Source: Verrucomicrobiota bacterium
GTDB taxonomy: Bacteria > Verrucomicrobiota > Verrucomicrobiia > Chthoniobacterales > JAFAMB01
Reading direction: 5' to 3'
DNA: 35,821 nt
NCBI GenBank assembly: GCA_019235445.1
Contig: JAFAKL010000391.1
Span: 1 to 35,821, forward strand
Shown here piece after piece: positions 29,524 to 35,821 of this stretch (position 1 is the stretch's first letter; every line of letters begins with the position of its first letter). The notes under the pieces were generated by a model. The model was given only the letters and a program-made list of their open reading frames with translations. It had not been told where the DNA came from and did not search any database. The translations under genes and the position numbers were made by a program.

Positions 29524-31542
29524 ATGCCTGCTCAAGCTCAATCTATTTTTGATCCGGCGATTATTGTGCCGGCCATCGGGGATTCGTTCAAAAAACTGAA
29601 CCCGGTCACCCTGGCCAAGAACCCGGTGATGTTCGTGACGGAGGTGGGAGCTCTGATCACCACCGTGCTGCTGGTTACAGGGCACGGCTCTAATTTCGGA
29701 TTCCAACTGCAGATCGCCCTCTGGCTCTGGTTTACTGTCCTGTTTGCAAACTTTGCCGAAGCGATGGCCGAGGGACGAGGCAAGGCTCAGGCGAAAGCGT
29801 TGCGTGCCACCCGAACAGAAACGTTTGGAAATCGCCTGAAGCCGGACGGAACCGTGGAAAAAATCGCCGCGAACTTGTTACGGAAAGGGGACATCGTGGT
29901 GGTTTCAGCCGGCGAACTTATTCCTGGGGACGGTGAAGTGATCGAAGGAGCCGCCACTGTCGACGAGTCAGCAATTACGGGTGAGTCTGCGCCAGTGATC
30001 CGCGAGTCCGGCGGCGACCGCAGTGCGGTCACCGGCGGGACCAAGGTCTTATCTGACGTGATAAAGATCGAGATCACGTCGAACCCAGGTGAGACGTTCC
30101 TGGATCACATGATTGCCCTGGTCGAGGGCGCTTCGCGCCAAAAAACGCCGAACGAGATTGCTCTCACCATTCTCCTCTCGGCCCTGACCTTAATCTTTTT
30201 GATCGCCATGATGTCGTTGAAAGCCTTCGGCATCGCCTCATCGGTCGATTTTACGATTCCGGTTCTGGTTGCCTTGTTGGTCTGTCTGATTCCCACCACC
30301 ATTGGGGGATTACTCAGCGCGATCGGGATTGCGGGTATTGATCGCCTCGTCCAGAAGAATGTTCTCGCCATGAGCGGACGTTCGGTCGAGGCGGCGGGAG
30401 ATGTAGATGTGCTGTTTCTCGACAAGACAGGCACAATTACGATCGGTAACCGGCAGGCGACCGAATTTCTTCCTGCGCCCGGAGTGACGAAAGAGCAATT
30501 GGCGGATGCTGCTCAACTGGCCTCCCTTGCCGACGAGACGCCAGAGGGGCGCTCGATTGTTGTGCTGGCCAAAAACTTCGGTATTCGAGCCCGGGAATTG
30601 AGCGAGATGCCTAAAGTGATCTTCGTTCCGTTTACTGCTCAAACGCGGATGAGCGGTGTTGACATGGATGGCACGAGCTACCGGAAAGGGGCTGCGGAGG
30701 CGATTCGCAACTACGTGGGCGGCCACATGCCGGAAGCGGTCGAGAAGGATGTCAAGGCGGTTTCCAGTTCTGGCGGCACGCCTCTGGTGGTGGCAACCCG
30801 CGAACGAGTGCTCGGCACGATTCAGCTCAAGGACATCGTCAAAGGCGGCTTGGCAGACCGGTTTGAGCGGTTCCGCGCCATGGGAATCCGCACCGTGATG
30901 ATCACGGGCGACAACCCATTGACGGCTGCCGCGATCGCCCATGAGGCCGGGGTAGACGACTTCCTGGCGGAAGCGAAACCGGAAGACAAACTGGCGCTCT
31001 GCCGGAAGGAACAACAAATCGGCCACCTGGTGGCCATGACGGGCGACGGGACAAACGATGCTCCCGCTTTAGCTCAAGCTGATGTCGGCGTGGCGATGAA
31101 CACCGGCACTCAAGCGGCGAAAGAGGCGGGGAACATGGTCGATCTCGATTCGAATCCGACCAAGCTGATCGAAATTGTTGAGATCGGGAAACAACTGCTG
31201 ATCACACGCGGAGCGCTGACCACCTTCAGCATCGCAAATGACGTGGCGAAATATTTTGCCATTCTGCCGGCCATGCTGGTCGGCACGTTCAAAGAAATAG
31301 CACCACTGAACATCATGTTCCTGAAATCGCCGGAGAGCGCGATTTTAAGCGCCGTCATTTTCAACGCGGTAATCATCATCGCCTTGATCCCCCTCGCGCT
31401 GAAGGGGGTCAGATTCCGGCCGCTCGGCGCCGCAAAAATCCTGGCGCGCAATCTCCTGATTTACGGCTTGGGAGGCATCCTCCTGCCGTTTGTCGGGATC
31501 AAGTTGATCGACATGTTTATCACCACCATTGGACTGGCCTGA
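29524..31542 (+). CDS. kdpB: Potassium-transporting ATPase subunit B (P-type ATPase)
   Basis: The ATP-hydrolysing subunit of KdpFABC, 672 residues, a normal length. The actuator loop ITGESAPV (the regulatory serine of TGES is present), the phosphorylation site D300 in [11 protein letters not shown], the ATP-binding motif RKGAAEAI, and the hinge [21 protein letters not shown] are all intact, with about seven membrane helices. Translation starts at ATG 29524 after an AT-rich leader made of degenerate ACTAA/ACTGA units and without Shine-Dalgarno sequence. kdpC follows after 14 bases. Confidence 0.97.
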   Translation: MPAQAQSIFDPAIIVPAIGDSFKKLNPVTLAKNPVMFVTEVGALITTVLLVTGHGSNFGFQLQIALWLWFTVLFANFAEAMAEGRGKAQAKALRATRTETFGNRLKPDGTVEKIAANLLRKGDIVVVSAGELIPGDGEVIEGAATVDESAITGESAPVIRESGGDRSAVTGGTKVLSDVIKIEITSNPGETFLDHMIALVEGASRQKTPNEIALTILLSALTLIFLIAMMSLKAFGIASSVDFTIPVLVALLVCLIPTTIGGLLSAIGIAGIDRLVQKNVLAMSGRSVEAAGDVDVLFLDKTGTITIGNRQATEFLPAPGVTKEQLADAAQLASLADETPEGRSIVVLAKNFGIRARELSEMPKVIFVPFTAQTRMSGVDMDGTSYRKGAAEAIRNYVGGHMPEAVEKDVKAVSSSGGTPLVVATRERVLGTIQLKDIVKGGLADRFERFRAMGIRTVMITGDNPLTAAAIAHEAGVDDFLAEAKPEDKLALCRKEQQIGHLVAMTGDGTNDAPALAQADVGVAMNTGTQAAKEAGNMVDLDSNPTKLIEIVEIGKQLLITRGALTTFSIANDVAKYFAILPAMLVGTFKEIAPLNIMFLKSPESAILSAVIFNAVIIIALIPLALKGVRFRPLGAAKILARNLLIYGLGGILLPFVGIKLIDMFITTIGLA

Positions 31543-31556
31543 TCTGAGAAAATCTT

Positions 31557-32168
31557 ATGAAAACCTTTGTGAAAGAACTTTACACCTCGGTCGCTGCAAC
31601 AGTCGTCCTTTGTGCAGTGGTGAGCGGTTTGTATCCGGTTTTGATTTGGGGAATCGGGCAGGTTTTATTTTCGCATCAGGCCAATGGCAGCCTGGTCGAG
31701 AATAACGGTCAGATTGTCGGCTCTGAGCTCTTAGCTCAGGGATTTAGTGGGGCGAAGTACTTTCATCCCAGGCCGTCTGCAGCGGGAACCGGATACGATC
31801 CACTTAACTCCGGCGGGTCGAACCTGGGACCGACTTCGCAGAAATTGATTGACGGAATTAAAGCGAATGTCGCTCAGTACCGGCAGGAAAACGGTTTGTC
31901 CGGCGATGCGGTCGTTCCTGCGGACGCCGTCACGGCGTCCGGGAGCGGGTTGGATCCTCATATCAGTCTACAAAACGCTCGGATACAGGTTCCGCGTGTC
32001 GCTAAGGAGCGGGGTTTCAGCGAAGATGTCGTCCGGGGCGAAGTTAGCAAAGCCACAGATAACCCTTTGTTCGGTCTCGGCGGTGAGCCCGGGGTGAACG
32101 TGTTGAAGGTAAACCTTGCTCTCGACTCGCTCGCGCCGAAAGGCAGACTGGCAGAAAAGAAGCCTTAA
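31557..32168 (+). CDS. kdpC: Potassium-transporting ATPase subunit C
   Basis: 203 residues with one N-terminal membrane helix (about 12-38, VAATVVLCAVVSGLYPVLIWGIGQVLF) and a periplasmic domain. Family motifs include GSELLAQGFSGAKYFHPRPSAAGTGYDP, SGGSNLGPTSQKL, VTASGSGLDPHIS and VNVLKVNLALD. KdpC is needed for assembly and K+ affinity of the complex. It ends 111 bases before the KdpD-like gene, a gap filled by a strong hairpin, so transcription may drop here. Confidence 0.96.
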   Translation: MKTFVKELYTSVAATVVLCAVVSGLYPVLIWGIGQVLFSHQANGSLVENNGQIVGSELLAQGFSGAKYFHPRPSAAGTGYDPLNSGGSNLGPTSQKLIDGIKANVAQYRQENGLSGDAVVPADAVTASGSGLDPHISLQNARIQVPRVAKERGFSEDVVRGEVSKATDNPLFGLGGEPGVNVLKVNLALDSLAPKGRLAEKKP

Positions 32169-32186
32169 CTTTCGCGCATGCGGCGC

Positions 32187-32232
32187 GGTCGGCCTGTTCG
32201 GTCCGGCGGTTTCCGGACCGACGGGCCGAACT
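32187..32232. terminator. Strong hairpin between kdpC and the kdpD-like gene
   Basis: TCGGTCCGG (32198-32206) pairs perfectly with CCGGACCGA (32213-32221) around a six-base loop, and pairing can be extended outward to CGGCC/GGCCG with one bulge. There is no T-run afterwards, so it may weaken read-through or protect the kdpFABC messenger 3' end rather than fully terminate. Confidence 0.5.
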
Positions 32233-32279
32233 AGTTCATAAAGAACGTGGAGTGAAACGGAGTAAGATTGTCTTGCGCG

Positions 32280-33440
32280 ATGAAGCCGAAGCATGCACCG
32301 GCCGATGTTATGTCAGTCGCCGATAATTCTAACCTGAATCCTACGCCCGATGATTTTTTAACCATCATCCGCCGGCAACAGCTCGGCAAGCTGAAGATTT
32401 ACCTGGGACCCTGTCCTGGAGTGGGCAAGACCTATCAAATGTTAATTGAAGGAAACCGGCTCCGCACCCAGGGCGTGGACGTGGTGATCGGCTATGTCGA
32501 ACCTCACAACCGTCCTGAAACCACTGCGCAGATCGGCCGGCTGGAGATTGTTCCCCCTCTGGTGGCGAAGTATCACGGGATCGCTTTGAAAGAGATGGAT
32601 CTGGACGGGGTCCTGGCCAGGAAGCCGACGGTTGCGCTGGTCGACGAACTCGCGCATACCAACGCGCCCCAGAGCCGGAATCGCAAGCGCTACGAGGATG
32701 TGCAAGACTTGCTGCGGGCGGGAATCAACGTTATCGCCACCGCGAACATCCAACATTTCGAGTCGCTCTATAACATTGTCCAAGACGCGACCGGAGTGAA
32801 GGTAAAGGAGCGTGTACCCGACGAAATAATTACGCAGGCAGACCAGGTGATAAACATTGACCTGCCGGCGGAAGATCTTCTCGAGCGGCTTCAGGCCGGC
32901 AAGATTTATCCCAAAGAAAGGGTGGAGGCGGCCCTGAAAAATTTTTTCACCTCCAAAAACCTGACCCGGCTGCGCGAAATGACGCTAAGCGAGACGGCGA
33001 ATATTCTTGATCGCAAGAACCGTGAGGGTACCGAAACAGAGAGCAACATCGGCGGTCTTGGCCAGGTCATGGTGGCCATCAGCAGCCAGGGACCTGATCC
33101 CGGCCGGTTGCTTCGCAAGACCGCTCGCCTTGCCGAGCGGCTGAATGCGCAATGGTACGCCGTCTACGTTCGGACGCCCAGCGAGTCGGCGGTAAAGATA
33201 GATGCGACAGTCCAACGCCAAGTCGCCGAGACCCTGGAAGCAGCGCAAAAAATGGGCGGATTAGTCATTTCTCTCAAGCATGAAAACGTAGCCCAGGCGT
33301 TGATCTCTTTCGCCAAGGAATACGGCATTACCCACGTTGTGCTCGGACGCCCCGGCAAAAAAGCCTTCCGTTTGTTTAGCCGGGCGCTGCACGATGAATT
33401 AATTCAGGAGTTACCCGGAATAGATCTGGTGATCGTTTGA
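32280..33440 (+). CDS. kdpD: KdpD N-terminal sensor protein without kinase domain
   Basis: 386 residues that cover only the cytoplasmic N-terminal half of KdpD, whose full length is about 890. The KdpD domain (about 28-235) has Walker A GPCPGVGKTYQM (43-54) and Walker B VALVDELAHTNAP (about 118). The universal-stress-like domain follows (about 255-386, VMVAISSQGPDPGRLLRKTARLA and THVVLGRPGK). The protein stops before the four membrane helices, GAF and HisKA/HATPase, at a normal stop codon and without downstream remnants, so this looks like a settled short form, not a recent break. Short KdpD homologues are known, for example in cyanobacteria and Alicyclobacillus. It probably binds nucleotide and passes a signal to the separate kinase (inference). 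ATG 32280 is preferred over TTG 32268. Confidence 0.9.
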   Translation: MKPKHAPADVMSVADNSNLNPTPDDFLTIIRRQQLGKLKIYLGPCPGVGKTYQMLIEGNRLRTQGVDVVIGYVEPHNRPETTAQIGRLEIVPPLVAKYHGIALKEMDLDGVLARKPTVALVDELAHTNAPQSRNRKRYEDVQDLLRAGINVIATANIQHFESLYNIVQDATGVKVKERVPDEIITQADQVINIDLPAEDLLERLQAGKIYPKERVEAALKNFFTSKNLTRLREMTLSETANILDRKNREGTETESNIGGLGQVMVAISSQGPDPGRLLRKTARLAERLNAQWYAVYVRTPSESAVKIDATVQRQVAETLEAAQKMGGLVISLKHENVAQALISFAKEYGITHVVLGRPGKKAFRLFSRALHDELIQELPGIDLVIV

Positions 33441-33442
33441 TC

Positions 33443-33477
33443 CCGGCGCCGCCGTGTCTGCTTGCGCGCCGGCGCCG
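33443..33477. repeat. Duplicated palindrome CCGGCGCCG between kdpD and the regulator
   Basis: CCGGCGCCG occurs at 33443-33451 and 33469-33477, 17 bases apart. Each contains the palindrome CGGCGCCG, so the copies are both direct and inverted and can form a GC-rich hairpin in the 61-base gap before the sigma-54 activator gene. Its role is unknown. Confidence 0.4.
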
Positions 33478-33501
33478 CTTTAGGCCATATTCTTCGCGGC
33501 C

Positions 33502-34824
33502 ATGCGGATCCTGGTGGTGGATGACGAGAAGAACATTCGGCGGGCAATGTCCCTTGCGCTGGAGTCGATGGATCACGAAGTCGCCACGGCTTCGACCCGT
33601 CAAGAAGCTCTCGAAGCGCTCCGGCAAACGGCCTTTTCGGTTATTTTTCTCGACCTGAAACTCGGACAGGAAAACGGCCTGAAAATGTTGCATGCAATTC
33701 ACCAGGTTGCCCCGTCTACAGCCGTGGTCATGATTACGGCTTACGCGTCCATCGAAACGGCAGTCGAAGCAATCCGCCAAGGTGCCTATGATTACCTGCC
33801 AAAGCCCTGTACCCCGGAACAGATTCGGCAGATTTTGTCGCGGATCTTTCATACCCGTAAGCTGGAAAATCGGGTTCTGGAACTGGAATCGCGGCTGCAG
33901 TCGCAGGTTCCCGAGCTGGAGTTGCCATCAGAAAATCCTGCCATGCAGAAAACGCTGGAAGTGGCCTGGAAGGCATCCGCCAGTGAAGCGACGGTATTGC
34001 TCCTGGGCGAAAGTGGAACTGGCAAAAGCATGCTGGCCAGAGCAATGCACGAACGCAGCGGCCGGCGCGAAAGCGCGTTTGTCACCGTGAGTTGTCCGAG
34101 CCTGTCTCGGGACTTGTTAGAGAGCGAGCTTTTCGGGCACGTCAAAGGGTCGTTTACAGGTGCGCACCAGGAAGTAGCCGGCAAGGTGGCCGTAGCCCAG
34201 GGCGGCACGCTTTTGCTTGACGAGATTGGCGAATTGCCTCTTGAGATCCAGGCAAAGTTGCTCAGGCTTCTGCAAGAGCGAGAGTACGAGCGGGTAGGCG
34301 ACCCCAGTCCTCAAAGAGCGGACGCACGCGTGATTGCGGCCACCAACCGTGACCTGAATCAGGCGGTCGCGGCAGGCCGTTTTCGAGAAGACCTCTTTTA
34401 TCGGCTCAACGTGATCAGCATTACCTTGCCGCCCTTACGCGAGCGCGCTGCGGATATACCCCCCTTAGCCCACAGGTACTTGACGTTTTTTGCCAGGCAA
34501 GCGGGCAAGCGGCTGGATGGTTTCTCAGAAGAGGCGCTCGCTAAACTGCAGAGTTACGCCTGGCCCGGTAATTTACGCGAATTGCGCAACGTGGTTGAGC
34601 GCGCCATTATTCTTGGCAGCGGACCGGTTATCCAGGCCGCTGACCTGGCGATTTTGCCTGGACGCGAGGAGCCGCAGGCGCGGTTGGGCGCGCGCGTTTC
34701 TCTTGAGACCATTGAGAACGAGCACATCCGCCAGGTGCTGGCACAATCCCGGACCGTGGACGAAGCTGCTGAAATCCTCGGGATCGACCCCGCAACACTC
34801 TACCGGAGGAAAAAGCGGCTTTAA
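33502..34824 (+). CDS. Sigma-54-dependent response regulator (NtrC family)
   Basis: A 440-residue enhancer-binding activator. Receiver (about 1-120): VDDEKNIR, phospho-acceptor D51 in FLDLKLGQENG, ITAYAS, PKPCTP. AAA+ domain (about 145-375): Walker A GESGTGKS, the sigma-54-contacting loop ELFGHVKGSFTGAHQ (GSFTGA for the canonical GAFTGA), Walker B GGTLLLDEIGELP, the arginine-finger region FREDLFYRLNV, and WPGNLRELRN. A Fis-type HTH ends the protein (RTVDEAAEILGIDPATLYRRKKRL). Classical Kdp islands use the OmpR-type KdpE here, so this is a replacement. The best target visible is the -24/-12 promoter at 24835, which heads the same island. The GSFTGA variant keeps the key FTGA residues. Confidence 0.93.
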   Translation: MRILVVDDEKNIRRAMSLALESMDHEVATASTRQEALEALRQTAFSVIFLDLKLGQENGLKMLHAIHQVAPSTAVVMITAYASIETAVEAIRQGAYDYLPKPCTPEQIRQILSRIFHTRKLENRVLELESRLQSQVPELELPSENPAMQKTLEVAWKASASEATVLLLGESGTGKSMLARAMHERSGRRESAFVTVSCPSLSRDLLESELFGHVKGSFTGAHQEVAGKVAVAQGGTLLLDEIGELPLEIQAKLLRLLQEREYERVGDPSPQRADARVIAATNRDLNQAVAAGRFREDLFYRLNVISITLPPLRERAADIPPLAHRYLTFFARQAGKRLDGFSEEALAKLQSYAWPGNLRELRNVVERAIILGSGPVIQAADLAILPGREEPQARLGARVSLETIENEHIRQVLAQSRTVDEAAEILGIDPATLYRRKKRL

Positions 34825-35139
34825 GAGGCGGAAAGATAGGTGGCGCTTGCTTGGTACCCTGTTTAGCGCCTGTCCAGAAAGAGCGAGGACGAGGACGATT
34901 TAAGAACGAGCGGACGAGGAGAGATTGACGAGCGATCAGGACTCTACTTTGTCTCACCATCCCGGTGGTGGGGTTACGTTGAAGTCAGCATCCGAATCTT
35001 CCAGGTCTCGCCCTCACGAACATCAATCTATCCCCAATAACCCTATGGCAAATATCGATTCAACGTAGACGGCGAATTCCATCGCAAAGGTCTTCGCCTG
35101 CTAAGACGGCCCGATTCGGGTTTGGCTTAGCGTTGTTTT
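34825..35139. other. Gene-poor stretch with low-complexity GA-rich repeat
   Basis: No supported gene in about 315 bases. Positions 34881-34934 form a degenerate tandem of GAGCGAGGAC/GAGGAC/GACGAGGA units, low-complexity sequence rather than coding. From about 35043 one frame reads YGKYRFNVDGEFHRKGLRLL, which could be a lost beta-strand pair of the decayed outer-membrane protein downstream, but this is weak. Confidence 0.4.
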
Positions 35140-35226
35140 TTGGCCGCTTCGCTAGCGGAACCCCACTTACCGTGGTTCGAACGATGCCCCGCTCCTCGAC
35201 CCTTTTCAAATAGTGCATCTTCGAAC

Positions 35227-35403
35227 GTATCCAACAATCGCGGGCTCGGGCACATCGGCGGCGGAGCCGAGTATCGGTTTACTCCCCATATCGGGATCTT
35301 CGGCGAGGCCGACTATAACTGGGTCAGCGGCGGGAATCACAACTTCAATTCCGGAGTAAAAGACTTTGTCCAGGTCAATTTCGGCCTCAGATTCGCTTTC
35401 TAA
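35227..35403 (+). pseudogene. C-terminal remnant of an outer-membrane beta-barrel protein
   Basis: The last 55 codons read NRGLGHIGGGAEYRFTPHIGIFGEADYNWVSGGNHNFNSGVKDFVQVNFGLRFAF. The alternating strands, the motif GGGAEYRFTPH.G.FGEADY and the terminal phenylalanine recognised by the BAM machinery are typical of the end of small OmpA-like barrels. The barrel start, signal peptide and a credible start codon are missing (the ORF track uses a TTG at 35140 with unrelated residues), so this is most likely a truncated relic. Confidence 0.6.
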
Positions 35404-35484
35404 GCGAATGAGCGAGTTCCTGTGACCTGGTGACCGGTGAAACAACCAGTCTTAGAACAGGAAGGACCATCCTCTATTCGAGCC

Positions 35485-35500
35485 CTCCGTCCTGACGGAG
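35485..35500. repeat. Short perfect hairpin in the leader of the small lipoprotein
   Basis: CTCCGTC-CT-GACGGAG is a seven-base-pair perfect inverted repeat ending 20 bases before the TTG start and 10 bases before its AAGGA ribosome binding site. It could affect translation of the lipoprotein; chance is possible. Confidence 0.35.
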
Positions 35501-35520
35501 CCGGCGAGATAAGGATCTGG

Positions 35521-35658
35521 TTGCGGCGGGTCCTACTCACAGTAGGATCCGCCCTTCTTTTCAGCTTGGCCGCCTGCGCCAATCAGAGCTCCACCAACCA
35601 ACGGACGGAGCCTCTGTCTGTTACGAACGCCCCGGTCGCGGCTCCGCCTGGGCGGTAA
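35521..35658 (+). CDS. Small lipoprotein, hypothetical
   Basis: TTG 35521 follows AAGGA by five bases, a good ribosome binding site, and gives 45 residues: RRVLLTVGSALLFSLAAC, a textbook lipoprotein signal with lipobox LAAC, then a mature peptide of 28 residues rich in Ser, Thr, Asn and Pro. The ORF track starts earlier at GTG 35437, which would put a long charged extension before the signal. Size and signal recall entericidin-type lipoproteins, but the mature part does not clearly match. Membrane-anchored by lipid; function unknown. Confidence 0.6.
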   Translation: MRRVLLTVGSALLFSLAACANQSSTNQRTEPLSVTNAPVAAPPGR

Positions 35659-35821
35659 TGCCGGCAACACCACCCCGCGGTTGGCGGGTACTCTCGCCAT
35701 TGGGGGAGCGGGAATAAAGGCTCTCGCGCGTCTCGAACTGCCAGTGCATCGTCTCACAAATGGGAGGCATACCGCCGTTGGCGATTTGGCCGATTTTCAA
35801 TGCGCTATTATAGCGACGAGC
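35659..35821. other. Window end, no gene seen
   Basis: No supported reading frame, hairpin or promoter was recognised in the last 160 bases. The minus-strand ORF listed here (35533-35757) is antisense to the lipoprotein and has no recognisable features. Confidence 0.4.

Noticed and set aside
30310-31026. A 238-aa minus-strand ORF inside kdpB
   Set aside because: Antisense to the conserved P-type ATPase core; no family similarity.
34881-34934. GAGGAC-rich tandem as a possible CRISPR or iteron array
   Set aside because: Units are irregular and 6-10 bases long without spacers; this is low-complexity sequence.

Overview
The window looks like a GC-rich chromosome segment from an uncultured soil-type Gram-negative bacterium. 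Exported proteins, a lipoprotein, an outer-membrane barrel remnant, many hybrid kinases, sugar-acid enzymes and a one-piece KdpD N-terminal domain would fit Verrucomicrobiota (Chthoniobacterales-like) or Acidobacteriota. This placement is inference; there is no rRNA gene or other phylogenetic marker here. I saw no tRNA, rRNA, CRISPR array, transposase or prophage gene.

Layout. (1) 1-417 holds the decayed 5' end of a quinoprotein-like beta-propeller gene on the minus strand. (2) 418-3579 is a cytoplasmic LacZ-type GH2 beta-galactosidase. (3) 3793-11355 is a hybrid histidine kinase followed by a very large exported TPR-CHAT (caspase-like fold) protein. (4) 11410-13546, minus strand, is a galactonate-dehydratase-type enolase-superfamily enzyme and an MBL-fold hydrolase, separated by a perfect hairpin. 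(5) 13727-17808 has two divergent sensor kinases. (6) 17814-24660 is a sugar-acid module: a GntR/FCD regulator, a second enolase-superfamily enzyme and, divergently, an ABC transporter operon (permease, Tat-type binding protein, and an unusual NBD-NBD-permease fusion). (7) 24835-34824 is a potassium (Kdp) island: a sigma-54-type promoter, a membrane histidine kinase, a REC-TPR response regulator, two 27-aa membrane peptides (the second is KdpF), kdpA, kdpB, kdpC, a kinase-less KdpD N-terminal protein and a sigma-54-dependent response regulator. (8) 34825-35821 is low in genes: a beta-barrel C-terminal remnant and a small lipoprotein.

How it may work together. The galactosidase, two dehydratase-like enzymes, MBL hydrolase, GntR regulator and ABC transporter suggest scavenging of galactosides and aldonic acids. 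The Kdp island is the most coherent unusual system. Classical KdpD/KdpE is absent. Its sensor half is a standalone protein, the kinase is a separate HAMP-PAS protein, one regulator carries TPRs instead of a DNA-binding domain, and a bacterial enhancer-binding protein at the far end matches a GG-N10-GC promoter at the front end. This suggests a sigma-54-controlled Kdp system.
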